From Agrobacterium tumefaciens_K (GTDB lineage Bacteria; Pseudomonadota; Alphaproteobacteria; Rhizobiales; Rhizobiaceae), in the NCBI RefSeq assembly GCF_031801495.1, contig NZ_JAOEGC010000001.1:1-64000 (forward strand): a stretch of 64,000 nucleotides of DNA, given 5' to 3'. Every line of letters begins with the position of its first letter. Position 1 is the first letter of the stretch. Shown here one piece after another: positions 34,218 to 43,560 of the stretch. Under the pieces are notes generated by a model. It did not search any database, was not told the origin of the DNA, and saw nothing but the letters and a program-made list of their open reading frames with translations. The translations under genes were made by a program, and so were the position numbers.

Positions 34218-34670
34218 TTACCAGCCGTAACGGGGACCGAACGGACCATAAAAACCGGGGAAATCAGGCCCCCAGCCGGACCAATCCCAGTTCGCGTCCG
34301 CGTAGGTCTGCGCTGCCAGAAGCTGGCGGTTGGCAATCCGCTCCTGGGTCTGGTTCTGCCGATATTTTCCGTAGGCCTCCTGCGTTCCGACATACAGGCA
34401 ATTGCAGTTGACCGGATCGGCGTAAACGTAGCTCACGGTGTTGCCCCGGCTGCGCATGAGGAACTTGTTGGCCGGAAGTCGCTTGAGCATCGCCGCGCGC
34501 GCTGGGGTATTCGCCGGTCGAGCGATAAAGCCAGCGGCCGCCAGATCGTTTTCCTTGTACTGAAGGCTTTGTGACGTCGTTTCGCACGATGCAAGCGCCA
34601 TCGACAGGCCGGCCAGGGCCAGGATTGCGAAAGCAGGTCTCTGACGAAGCGCGGATTTCTTTAACGGCAT
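34218..34670 (-). CDS. Putative lipoprotein, unknown
   Basis: 150 residues from the ATG at 34670, with AGGAGATTATC before it. The signal peptide ends in a lipobox (LASC near residues 26-29), so the protein should be lipid-anchored. The mature part has the conserved-looking NTVSYVYADPVNCNCLYVGT with two Cys, then a Gln-rich helix and a Gly/Trp/Pro-rich tail (WDWSGWGPDFPGFYGPFGPR). Function unknown. Confidence 0.75.
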   Translation of the reverse strand: MPLKKSALRQRPAFAILALAGLSMALASCETTSQSLQYKENDLAAAGFIARPANTPARAAMLKRLPANKFLMRSRGNTVSYVYADPVNCNCLYVGTQEAYGKYRQNQTQERIANRQLLAAQTYADANWDWSGWGPDFPGFYGPFGPRYGW

Positions 34671-34954
34671 GATAATCTCCTGTTTTAAAAGAACGCTCAG
34701 ACGCTCCTTCTTTCTTGCCGCTCGGAAAATCATACTGGTGGTCAGTCCGCCTATCCGTTCGTATGAGCGCCTGACGCCTGTCGCCTATCTGTACCTGGGG
34801 AGCTGCGCCACGGAACATTCCGGATTGAACTCACATGCCGCACAGTATGTATTCCGGCGAAGAAGCCGGTCTATTGAGCGACCTATGCTTCTGTATAGCT
34901 TCAGGCGTCCGTACACGCTGCTAAGCTGGCAACTCACCAATAGTGGAGATTGCG

Positions 34955-37249
34955 ATGACCAAGAAACGCCCGGACGGCATCAAGGCATATAATGAACCGG
35001 CAGGTGGCTGGGGCGCGCTGAAGGCTGTCGCGGAAACACTGGCAAGACAGCAAGTCATCGCGCAGGGCACGGTAACCCTGCTGAAAGCGAACCAGCCGGA
35101 GGGTTTCGACTGCCCCGGCTGCGCCTGGCCGGACCCGAAACACACCTCATCCTTCGAATTCTGCGAAAACGGCGCCAAGGCAATCACCTGGGAGTCAACC
35201 GCAAAGCGGGTAAGCCCCGATTTCTTTACGACCCACACGGTGGCCGAGCTGTGGAAATGGACCGATCACGAGCTGGAGAACGAGGGACGCCTGACACATC
35301 CCATGATCTATGACAGGGCAAGCGACCGTTACAAGCCGATTGAATGGGAAGAAGCATTCGCCCTCATAGGCAAGGAACTCAATGCGCTTGAAAGCCCGCA
35401 TCAGGCCGAATTCTATACGTCCGGGCGTGCCTCCAACGAGGCTGCTTTCGTCTACCAGGCATTCGTCCGCGCTTTCGGGACCAACAATTTCCCGGACTGC
35501 TCGAACATGTGCCACGAAGCGACAAGCGTGGGCCTGCCGGAATCGATCGGGGTCGGCAAGGGGACGGTGACGCTGGAAGATTTCGACCACTGCGATGCGA
35601 TCTTCAGCTTTGGACACAATCCCGGAACCAACCACCCGCGCATGATGACGACGCTACATGAAGCGTCACGACGGGGTACTCCGATCGTTGTCTTTAATCC
35701 TTTCAAGGAACGGGCGCTAGAGAAATTCGCAGCGCCTCAGGATCCGATCGAAATGGCGACGTTCTCATCGACCGAGATAGCATCCTCCTACCATCAGGTC
35801 CGGACCGGTGGCGATCTCGCCGCGCTCAAGGGCATGATGAAACTCATCTTCGAGCGAGATGCAAAAGACATTGCCAATGGCGGACCCGGCGTCCTCGACC
35901 GGGCCTTCATTCAGGAGCACACGCTTGGCATCGACGAGTTGCGTCATGACGTGGAGGCGACGAGCTGGGAGGATATCCTACACTATTCTGGCCTTTCACG
36001 CGCATCGATCGAGAGCGCCGTGGATGTCTATCTCAAAGCCAAAAATGTCATCCTTTGCTATGGAATGGGGCTGACCCAGCATGCGAACGGAACCCACAAT
36101 GTTCAGCAGGCAGCCAACCTTCTGATGCTGCGCGGCAATCTGGGACGCGAAGGTGCCGGCATCTGTCCCGTCCGCGGTCATTCCAACGTTCAGGGCGACC
36201 GCACCGTTGGGATCACGGAAATTCCGAATTCCGCCCTTCTCGACGGTATGGAACGCGCTTTTGGTTTCCGGCCAACCGGCGACAAGGGACACAATGCCAT
36301 CGAGGCTATCGAAGCGATTGCCGAAGGGCGTTCGAAGGCACTGGTCTGCCTCGGCGGCAATCTTGCGGTTGCGATGTCCGATCCGACGGTGACGTTTGCC
36401 GGCATGCGCAAGCTCGATCTCGCCGTTCATATCTCAACGAAACTCAACCGGTCCCATCTCCTGACGGGCAAGACGTGCATCGTCCTGCCATGCTTCGGAC
36501 GTACGGATCTCGATACACAGGCATCCGGCCCGCAATCCGTCACCGTCGAGGATTCCATGTCGATGGTGCACGCCTCACGCGGTTTCCTCAATCCGCCAAG
36601 CCCGTTGCTGAAATCGGAACCAGCGATCCTCGCAGGCATTGCGCAGGCAACTCTTGGCGAGAGGTACGGGATCGACTGGGCGGGCATGATAGGTAACTAC
36701 GACCGTATCCGTGACAAGATCGAAATCGTTTTCCCCGACTTCAAGGATTTCAACAGGCGGGTGCGAGTGCGTGGCGGTTTCCGGCTCAATGTCCCGGCGT
36801 CTCATCGCGAATGGCGTACGGCAACAGGCAAGGCGAATTTCCTGATTTCCTGCGGCCTCGATGAAGATCCGCGGTTGAAGGATCCCGATACGCTGGTCCT
36901 AGCAACGATGCGCAGCCACGACCAGTACAATACCACGGTATACGGTCTGGATGATCGGTATCGCGGTGTCTTTGGCCGGCGTGATGTCATCTTCATCAGC
37001 GCAGCGGATCTCAAAGCCCGCGGCCTGCAAGATGGCGATCGCATCGACGTCCATGCCGTCACGTCGACGGGCCCGGAACGATCGGTTCGCGGATATACTG
37101 CAGTTGCCTATGACCTCCCCCGCGGATCTGTCGGCGGCTATTATCCGGAGATGAATGCCATCGTGGCTCTTGGCCATTACGATCACAAATCCGGAACGCC
37201 AGCCTACAAGGGAGTTCCGGTCAGGATCGTGCGCTCGGCATCGGCATGA
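34955..37249 (+). CDS. YdeP-like molybdopterin oxidoreductase (FdhF family)
   Basis: 764 residues from the ATG at 34955 (GGAG before it). The N-terminal cysteines in FDCPGCAW and FEFCENG replace the usual four-Cys cluster pattern. The molybdenum-ligand block is PDCSNMCHEATSVGLPE, where the Cys before His aligns with the Sec/Cys of formate dehydrogenase H. Further molybdopterin-binding parts are SFGHNPGTNHPRM, GMGLTQHANGTHNV and the C-terminal THDQYNT-like MRSHDQYNTTVYG. E. coli YdeP is linked to acid resistance; its substrate is unknown. There is no other dehydrogenase subunit beside it, but a moaA gene follows at 40843 and a pH-related antiporter at 38223. Confidence 0.9.
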   Translation: MTKKRPDGIKAYNEPAGGWGALKAVAETLARQQVIAQGTVTLLKANQPEGFDCPGCAWPDPKHTSSFEFCENGAKAITWESTAKRVSPDFFTTHTVAELWKWTDHELENEGRLTHPMIYDRASDRYKPIEWEEAFALIGKELNALESPHQAEFYTSGRASNEAAFVYQAFVRAFGTNNFPDCSNMCHEATSVGLPESIGVGKGTVTLEDFDHCDAIFSFGHNPGTNHPRMMTTLHEASRRGTPIVVFNPFKERALEKFAAPQDPIEMATFSSTEIASSYHQVRTGGDLAALKGMMKLIFERDAKDIANGGPGVLDRAFIQEHTLGIDELRHDVEATSWEDILHYSGLSRASIESAVDVYLKAKNVILCYGMGLTQHANGTHNVQQAANLLMLRGNLGREGAGICPVRGHSNVQGDRTVGITEIPNSALLDGMERAFGFRPTGDKGHNAIEAIEAIAEGRSKALVCLGGNLAVAMSDPTVTFAGMRKLDLAVHISTKLNRSHLLTGKTCIVLPCFGRTDLDTQASGPQSVTVEDSMSMVHASRGFLNPPSPLLKSEPAILAGIAQATLGERYGIDWAGMIGNYDRIRDKIEIVFPDFKDFNRRVRVRGGFRLNVPASHREWRTATGKANFLISCGLDEDPRLKDPDTLVLATMRSHDQYNTTVYGLDDRYRGVFGRRDVIFISAADLKARGLQDGDRIDVHAVTSTGPERSVRGYTAVAYDLPRGSVGGYYPEMNAIVALGHYDHKSGTPAYKGVPVRIVRSASA

Positions 37250-37304
37250 GGGCATGGCTATCCCTCAGCATGACACGGAGCGCTGCCCCTATCCCGCGCC
37301 TTCT

Positions 37305-37342
37305 TTCGAAGCGAGCTGCAGATCATGCGGCTCGCTTTCGAA
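37305..37342. terminator. Hairpin between convergent molybdoenzyme and regulator genes
   Basis: TTCGAAGCGAGC (37305-37316) pairs with GCTCGCTTTCGAA (37330-37342) with one bulged base. It lies in the 238-base gap between the two convergent genes; no T-run is seen. Confidence 0.45.
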
Positions 37343-37487
37343 CCAGTAATGGTCGACGTCTCAGGAGAACGGAAGCACCAGGCGATTCTGACGGACGCTC
37401 AGGAGAGGCAACCTGCTCCCTCCATCGATCGCTGAGCGAACATGGTGAAATCTAGTCCATTTTCCGTCGCAAAAAGCATCATCCAGC

Positions 37488-38060
37488 CTAGGTCCGCAAC
37501 TCCGGCGTTTTGGCAAGCATGCGCTGCAGCGTACGACGATGCATCAACAAACGATCCGCTGTTCGGGAAACATTCGAGCCGTATGAGTGCAGCATCTGTC
37601 TGATATGCTCTTCGCGAACCACCTTGGGACACTGTACGCAGGCCATGCCATCCAGATCCGGCATGTCTTGCTGTAACAGAATGGCCAGCAGAAAGTCAGC
37701 CGCCATAGGCTTCGGCAGGACGTCGGCGGCGCCCGCGCGCGTGGCGGAAACAGCTGTCGCTACGTTGCAATAAGCGCTGTGAACGATCGTCCGGCAGTCG
37801 GGTTGATACGATGACAGCAAACGCAGAAGTTCGCCAACCGTGCCATCGTCGAATTTTATCTCTGTGACGCAATAGCCTATCGATGAAGAGCGTATGTGGC
37901 CGGCGGCGCTTTCAAGGTTGGTTGCAAGCAGCACATCATAGCCGTAGGTCACCAACCGCTGAACGAGAGGCGATCCGGCCGACTGAGCGGGATCGGCAAT
38001 CAACACCCTCGGCTGCGCAATGGCGTTCAACGGAGATGTTCCAGCAAGTTCTTCGGCCAT
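37488..38060 (-). CDS. ActR/RegA-like response regulator with Asp-to-Glu receiver
   Basis: 190 residues in the ActR/RegA/PrrA layout: receiver (about 18-130) and a Fis-type helix-turn-helix ending in LLMHRRTLQRMLAK, the strongest hallmark of the family. The receiver is abnormal: where ActR has VVDMRLEDG with the phosphorylated Asp, this protein has VTEIKFDDG, so Glu67 stands at that place. The acidic pocket is reduced (IADP for DDD); Ser95 and Lys117 keep the other active-site positions. Glu can mimic phospho-Asp, so it may act without a kinase; no kinase gene is near. ActR relatives control respiration, redox and acid tolerance genes, which fits the cyd, pox, YdeP and ClC genes here. Confidence 0.88.
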   Translation of the reverse strand: MAEELAGTSPLNAIAQPRVLIADPAQSAGSPLVQRLVTYGYDVLLATNLESAAGHIRSSSIGYCVTEIKFDDGTVGELLRLLSSYQPDCRTIVHSAYCNVATAVSATRAGAADVLPKPMAADFLLAILLQQDMPDLDGMACVQCPKVVREEHIRQMLHSYGSNVSRTADRLLMHRRTLQRMLAKTPELRT

Positions 38061-38222
38061 GTTTTTGCACCTCTTCGATCGTTTTCTGGAGGGTACGGAC
38101 CTTGCCTCGTGTTCTGAATTACACCTTAGGGTAGGTCACATAACACAGGTGGGCAGATAGGCGGATTTCGGTCAGGCAGCGCCGTTGCACCGCCCGGCGC
38201 AGTCCGTCCTGTGACGATTGCC

Positions 38223-39818
38223 CTATTGCAGTCGCGCGTCCCTGCGTCTTTCAGCGGCAATTTCCTGAAGGTCGAGATCCTGCTCAATGCTCCTCATGAT
38301 CGCGTGAGAGACATGCCCCGTCCGATACATCGCCAGGATCTCCTTTCGGCCAGCGCGAATGGCGCAGAGAATGGCGTCAAAATGATCAGCTGACAGCAGT
38401 CGGCGATGTTCTGGCACAGTATCGAAATGCGGGCTTTTCTCGACGCTGAACAGATCGCGGGCCAGCAAACGCGGCCAACGAGGGGATCGCACGGCGTGGC
38501 AGTGATCCAGCAGAGCCTGACGCTGTACCTCCGCAACCCTCCTGCGCGCCGCGGCCTCATCTCTGGCAAGCTGTGCATTGCTTTTGAGCGCAACCGAAGG
38601 AAACATCCGGATCAGCAGGGGCAGCGTGGTTCCCTGAATGAGAACCGTCACCAGGATCACACCGAATGCCGATGCGAGGATCAGATCCCTGCCCGGGAAG
38701 TTCATCGGCAGCGACAAGGCCGCGGCCAGCGTAACGACGCCTCTCATACCGGCCCAGCTCACGATCACCGTCACAGGCAACGACGGCAGATGCCTGGGGT
38801 GAATATCGACCCACGAAAGGACCGTCCACATGAAATCCGAACCGACAAGCCAGACGAACCGCGCAACAATCACTGTCACAACCACGGCTGCGACAGGCAG
38901 TGCAAGGGTCCGAAACCCATCACCACTGCTATAAAAGTGGTTGAGTGCCTCACGCAATGAAAGGCCGATCAGCACAAAAAGCAGCGATTCCAGCAGGAAT
39001 ACGAGTACGCGCCAGAAGGCCTGTGCCCTGATGCGGGTCGCCGCTGAAAAAATCTCGTGTTGTTGCCAGCCGAGCATGAGGCCGGTGGTGACCGTTGCAA
39101 GAACACCGGAAGACCCCAGCTGATCGGCGCTCACATACGAAACCGCCGCAAGAAGCAGAGTGCCTGTGATGATAAGTTCGCTGTTTCCGAACTGCCTCAG
39201 CAGGCGTAAGCCAAGCCACCCGACACAGAAACCGGTCATCACGCCTCCAAGGGAGACCGCTATGAATGTTTCAAGTCCGGTCGGAGCGTCGAACGTACCG
39301 CTGCGCGCCGAGGATAAGGCAAAATGAAAGAGGACAAGGCCGCTCGCATCGTTGATGAGGCTTTCGCCGGTCAAGACGGTCGTAACCCGGTTCGGAAGCC
39401 GCAGCTTGTCAAGAACCGCCTTGGCTGCGACGGCATCTGGCGGCGAAACGATCGCTCCCAACGCAAAGGCCGCAGACCACGGTATGTCCGGTCGCAGAAA
39501 GTGGACCACCCAGCCGACTGTCAGCGTTGTGAACGCAACCGCTCCCACGGCAAGCGATGAAATCGCCGCGAAATATTGTTTGAAATCGAGCCAGACGGTT
39601 TGATAGGCGCTGCTGAGCAGCAGCGGCGGCAGGAATACGACCATCACGAGGTCCGGATCCATCGCAACAACCGGAATGCCCGGAATGAAAGCGAGCGCGA
39701 TACCCCCAACAATCAAGGCCGCCGCCGATGGCAAATGGAACTGGCGGGCAGCCAGCGCGAGTACGACGACCGCCGTCAGAAGTCCAACGAGAAAATCGTA
39801 TTCGAGTTCAATGGACAT
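38223..39818 (-). CDS. CPA1-family sodium(potassium)/proton antiporter
   Basis: 531 residues from the ATG at 39818. About 12 membrane helices with the CPA1 motifs IVSPPDAVAAKAVL (transport Asp) and GESLINDASGLVLFHFAL (Asn-Asp pair), then SWAGMRGVVTLAAALSLP. A soluble helical tail of about 130 residues follows. It exchanges cations for protons across the inner membrane and supports pH and salt balance. The neighbours are the ActR-like regulator and, further left, other pH-related genes. Confidence 0.92.
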   Translation of the reverse strand: MSIELEYDFLVGLLTAVVVLALAARQFHLPSAAALIVGGIALAFIPGIPVVAMDPDLVMVVFLPPLLLSSAYQTVWLDFKQYFAAISSLAVGAVAFTTLTVGWVVHFLRPDIPWSAAFALGAIVSPPDAVAAKAVLDKLRLPNRVTTVLTGESLINDASGLVLFHFALSSARSGTFDAPTGLETFIAVSLGGVMTGFCVGWLGLRLLRQFGNSELIITGTLLLAAVSYVSADQLGSSGVLATVTTGLMLGWQQHEIFSAATRIRAQAFWRVLVFLLESLLFVLIGLSLREALNHFYSSGDGFRTLALPVAAVVVTVIVARFVWLVGSDFMWTVLSWVDIHPRHLPSLPVTVIVSWAGMRGVVTLAAALSLPMNFPGRDLILASAFGVILVTVLIQGTTLPLLIRMFPSVALKSNAQLARDEAAARRRVAEVQRQALLDHCHAVRSPRWPRLLARDLFSVEKSPHFDTVPEHRRLLSADHFDAILCAIRAGRKEILAMYRTGHVSHAIMRSIEQDLDLQEIAAERRRDARLQ

Positions 39819-39985
39819 GTCAGCTGTCTCGCGGATCAGAAAATACGCTGAAGGGAAAGCCGCAGGCACGCCTGATCGACGGCCAGCGGCTTCAAGCGCG
39901 AGGAGTACGAACTCTGTCTGTGTCTGGGTTTGTCAGAACGCCCATAGGCAAGACAGAGCGTATCCGCCTTGCCGCGTGATTGGCT

Positions 39986-40549
39986 TTACTCTGCTGCAAC
40001 CTTGGCGGCTGCCCTGGCACGCGCCTTGCTGGCGATGCTCTCGGCGAACTTCGGCGTTTCACGATGGTTGTGGTCACCACCGGCGGCCTGGCGGGCTGCG
40101 GCGGCATCTTCAAACGTCTGGCCGTGCTTTTCGATAAACGCCATGAAGGCGTCGGTCGGGTGGCACGTTACCTGGTTGGTGTAACGGGTGCGGTTGCCAT
40201 CGACCGCCTCGGCAATCAGTTCCCAGATGACGTTGACCTGCGTACGTTCACCCGTGGGCGTGAAGACGTCCGAAATCGAGTTCATACGGCAATAGGAAGG
40301 AGTTGCCTCGTCAGCAACGTAATGCTGGATCACCAGACCCGTACCGATCTTCTCGACGTTGATGGACATCTTGCGGCCATCGTCCGTAAAGGTTGCGCCG
40401 CATGCGATGTGATCCGGTTCGCAGCAACGACGATATTCGGCTTCCGGAAGGTTGAACAGCCAATCGGCGATATCGATCTGGTGAAGTGGAACGTCAATCT
40501 CGTGCGAATACGCGGACTTGGAAAGCAGCTTGTCGGTGAGAACTTTCAT
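39986..40549 (-). CDS. Conserved hypothetical protein
   Basis: 187 residues from the ATG at 40549, with AGGAAAAG before it. No signal peptide or membrane helix. Conserved-looking blocks are HEIDVPLHQIDIADWLFNLP, EYRRCCEPDHIACG and NRTRYTNQVTCHPTDAFMAF. The alternating strands could be an SRPBCC-like ligand-binding fold, but this is a guess from pattern. The C-terminus is Ala/Lys/Arg-rich and helical. Function unknown. Confidence 0.75.
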   Translation of the reverse strand: MKVLTDKLLSKSAYSHEIDVPLHQIDIADWLFNLPEAEYRRCCEPDHIACGATFTDDGRKMSINVEKIGTGLVIQHYVADEATPSYCRMNSISDVFTPTGERTQVNVIWELIAEAVDGNRTRYTNQVTCHPTDAFMAFIEKHGQTFEDAAAARQAAGGDHNHRETPKFAESIASKARARAAAKVAAE

Positions 40550-40842
40550 GGTCTTTTCCTTTCGGTCTGATTTCGGCACCGTGAAATGAGAGGCCTTGGC
40601 GGCAAGGCTCGTGGCACCCGAATTGCTATTTTTTCGAGCAAAACCGTCGTCCGCTCTCAGACAAAAATTGGCACCGATAGAGCGCCGCCTCAATTATACG
40701 GATGGGTTTTGATCCTATGCTTTGGTCGGGGCCGGCCGGTTTTTGCTTGCGCGGCAGACGCCGCTCGATGGCCTATACTTGTGTATGGTTGCCCTGCCGC
40801 TCTGTCCGCGAGAATGATGCAGCCAACGCGGAAGGAAATTCG

Positions 40843-41886
40843 ATGCAGATGCTCGCCCGGAACACAGCATACGACTGGAAAGAGCCGTCGAGCGGCGGCC
40901 TGACCGACCCTTTTGGCCGCGCCGTCACTTATCTGCGAGTGTCCGTAACCGACCGCTGCGACTTTCGCTGCACCTATTGCATGGCCGAAAACATGTCCTT
41001 TCTGCCAAAAAAGGATCTTCTGACCCTCGATGAGCTGGACCGGCTCTGCTCCGCCTTCATCGCCAGAGGTGTCCGCAAGGTGCGGCTGACGGGAGGCGAG
41101 CCGCTGGTGCGCAAGAACATCATGCATCTCGTACGACAGCTGAGCCGCCACCTCGGCCACAACCTTGATGAACTCACGCTGACGACCAACGGTTCACAGC
41201 TTGCACGTTATGCTGCGGAACTATCCGATTGCGGTGTCCGGCGCATCAATGTCTCCCTCGATACGCTCGACCCGGAAAAATTCCGAAAAGTCACCCGCTG
41301 GGGCGACCTTTCCAGGGTGATGGGCGGCATCGATGCCGCACAAAAGGCGGGCATCGCGATCAAGCTGAACGCTGTTGCACTGAAGGATTTCAACGAGGCG
41401 GAAATACCCGCACTCATTCGTTTTGCGCATGGCCGGGGAATGGATCTGACCGTCATCGAAACGATGCCCATGGGTGAGATCGATGAAGATCGCACCGATC
41501 AGTACCTCCCGCTCTCCGCGCTCCGGGCCGATCTCGAAAAACACTTCACTCTAGAAGACCTGACCTATCGAACCGGTGGGCCTGCACGATACGTTAGGAT
41601 TGCGGAAACCGGCGGCCGTCTGGGCTTCATCACCCCGATGACCCATAATTTCTGCGAGAGCTGCAACCGGGTACGTCTTACCTGCACCGGCACGCTCTAC
41701 ATGTGTCTCGGCCAGAACGACGCCGCAGATCTGCGAGACGTTCTGCGATCGAGCGAGAGTGACGAAACCCTTCACAGGGCGATTGATGATGCCATAAGCC
41801 GGAAGCCCAAAGGTCACGACTTCATCATCGACCGTTCGAACAATCGCCCGAGCGTGGGCCGCCACATGAGCGTTACCGGCGGCTGA
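40843..41886 (+). CDS. moaA: GTP 3',8-cyclase, molybdenum cofactor synthesis
   Basis: 347 residues from the ATG at 40843. The radical-SAM cluster is CDFRCTYC (Cys39, 43, 46) and the C-terminal cluster is CESCNRVRLTCTGTLYMC. The protein ends in Gly-Gly, as MoaA must. It makes the first intermediate of molybdopterin. No other moa, mob or mod gene is near, so this is probably an extra copy that supports the YdeP-like molybdoenzyme at 34955. Confidence 0.95.
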   Translation: MQMLARNTAYDWKEPSSGGLTDPFGRAVTYLRVSVTDRCDFRCTYCMAENMSFLPKKDLLTLDELDRLCSAFIARGVRKVRLTGGEPLVRKNIMHLVRQLSRHLGHNLDELTLTTNGSQLARYAAELSDCGVRRINVSLDTLDPEKFRKVTRWGDLSRVMGGIDAAQKAGIAIKLNAVALKDFNEAEIPALIRFAHGRGMDLTVIETMPMGEIDEDRTDQYLPLSALRADLEKHFTLEDLTYRTGGPARYVRIAETGGRLGFITPMTHNFCESCNRVRLTCTGTLYMCLGQNDAADLRDVLRSSESDETLHRAIDDAISRKPKGHDFIIDRSNNRPSVGRHMSVTGG

Positions 41887-41936
41887 AAAAATCTCAAGGC
41901 TGGCTGCGGATAATGGCAGACAGATCGGTATGGAGC

Positions 41937-42317
41937 CTACGAGCGCTTCGGCATGGCGAGTGCCGTGTCGATACAGGAGATGAGTTTTGAAGGGTCGACG
42001 GGTTTACCGAGGAATGCCAACGCCCCGCCTGCAAGAGCACCCGCACGCGTTCGTTCGTCATGATAAGACGTCATGAAGATCATCGGCGGACGATCTCCGT
42101 CCTGGTTCAGGCGGCTCTGGAGTTCGATACCGCTCAGCCCCGGCATTCTCACATCCACGATCATGCAATCAATCGCCGAACGAGGGCTGAAATCGAGAAA
42201 AGCTTCAGCAGACTCGAACATCCTGCTTTCATGACCGAGAGACTTTACCAGATCGTCGAGGGCTTCACGGATTGCCATATCATCGTCAACGATGGCGATT
42301 AAGGAAGATTGAGGCAC
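41937..42317 (-). CDS. Single-domain response regulator (FixJ-type receiver)
   Basis: 126 residues, only a receiver. The acidic pocket is VDDD (residues 10-13), the phospho-acceptor Asp is in IVDVRMPGLSG, Thr is in FMTSYHDE and Lys in FLGKPVD. The sequence is closest to receivers of FixJ/NarL-type proteins but the output domain is absent. Such proteins relay phosphate or control a kinase. There is no kinase gene beside it. Confidence 0.88.
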   Translation of the reverse strand: MPQSSLIAIVDDDMAIREALDDLVKSLGHESRMFESAEAFLDFSPRSAIDCMIVDVRMPGLSGIELQSRLNQDGDRPPMIFMTSYHDERTRAGALAGGALAFLGKPVDPSKLISCIDTALAMPKRS

Positions 42318-42720
42318 CTATTTCAACTTTCGACTGTTTGCGCATCTCTATCAAGCCTACTGCCTGATTGCGGGAAGGGTCGGCAGCGCTACACATTCGC
42401 CAGTCTCCCTTCCAGCTTGACGGAATGCGGCACTGATTTCACGGACCCCACGTGCAAACGCAATTTACCTGTACACCGTTCCCATCACTACGGCTTCTGT
42501 CCGTAAATCGATAGCCCAATCCCCATGTCGATGTACTGGGTTTTGGAAAAATAATGAATTCGGCGTTCCACCATGGAAGACACGATTGTGACAGCCGCGC
42601 CTTTTGTCTTCCCAATCCCACGTCAGGCGCCGCTTCCCCCGAGATGGATTCAAGCCTTCAGGATTGACGGATATCGCTAATTGGCCGCCACCCGACCTAT
42701 CGATCGTCGGGCTGAGCGCC
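42318..42720. other. Intergenic region, 403 bases
   Basis: No gene could be supported. A hairpin CCCGAC/GTCGGG lies near 42690-42710, just past the stop of the leftward gene at 42721, and may be its terminator. The promoter of the receiver gene must lie in the left half. Confidence 0.35.
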
Positions 42721-43077
42721 CTACGACCGAGCGTGCGTTGTAACGGGAACAATTCCAGCTGGTGCTTCAAAGAAGCCTTGCTCGATCCGGCAGACCGAAG
42801 CCGACATCTGCTCAATGAGGAAGGGACCATAACTCTCTGTTGCGATTTCTGCCGCAGAGGTGCGGAAAGACGACGAAAGATACGCCAGCATCGCCTCCAG
42901 GTCGTCCCGGGCACGTTGACTGGCGATCAGCGCTACGTCCTCAAGCCTCGATGCAAGCTCCATGATGATGTCCTGTCGAGCACCGACAGAGATGGAAAGC
43001 AGATCTTCTTTCGTGACCGGATGGCTGACATCATGATCAAAGGCTCTGTCCGTTGCTGCTGCTATTGAAGGTTGCAT
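42721..43077 (-). CDS. Hypothetical protein
   Basis: 118 residues from the ATG at 43077 (AGAGAGAACTCAC before it); ATGs at 43110 and 43197 have no ribosome site. It is mostly helical: VTKEDLLSISVGARQDIIME, then LASRLEDVALIASQRARDDLE and SSFRTSAAEIATESYGPFL. No known domain, no membrane helix. Its promoter region holds copies of the TTACGTTTAGG motif. Function unknown. Confidence 0.55.
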   Translation of the reverse strand: MQPSIAAATDRAFDHDVSHPVTKEDLLSISVGARQDIIMELASRLEDVALIASQRARDDLEAMLAYLSSSFRTSAAEIATESYGPFLIEQMSASVCRIEQGFFEAPAGIVPVTTHARS

Positions 43078-43247
43078 GTGAGTTCTCTCTAGTTTCGGAA
43101 AGAGGCGCATGTTTGGACAGCGGACTGAACGAAGAGCAGCTTGCGGTTCCTCACTACGCCCAGTGCGCTGACCGGACTTCAGTCTCGCACCGTTCACCGT
43201 GTGGGTTATCGAACGGTATCCTTCATCCCGTCACGGCTGAACCATAC

Positions 43248-43419
43248 TTACGTTTAGGCGAGCAGCCTCATCGTATGGTTCTTTCCCCCTATCGCGCTCG
43301 ACATCTGCCAGCACGTTACTTTGACCGCCGCGCACCTCGTTGCGACAAGCCTCATACGCATGGGTCTTGCCAGACCTAGACCTAAGCGTGATTTCGCTAC
43401 GGCCAGAGACAAGCCTAGG
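43248..43419. promoter_or_regulatory. Divergent promoter region with TTACGTTTAGG-type repeats
   Basis: TTACGTTTAGG lies at 43248-43258 and an inverted relative, CCTAAGCGTGA, at 43381-43391, with CCTAGG at 43414-43419. They lie between the leftward gene at 43077 and the pump adaptor gene at 43561. The same string precedes cydA. The 483-base gap holds no further gene that could be supported. Confidence 0.35.
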
Positions 43420-43560
43420 CTTTTCCTTAGCGAGGTAAAAACAAGTTCGATGCGTAACAGACTGCATCGACCATGAGGGTGCATCCACCCTCTGCGCTGA
43501 ACTTGTGTGACCGAAATGCGCGTCACAAAACTCAAACCATTGATATGTTGGAGGATAATC

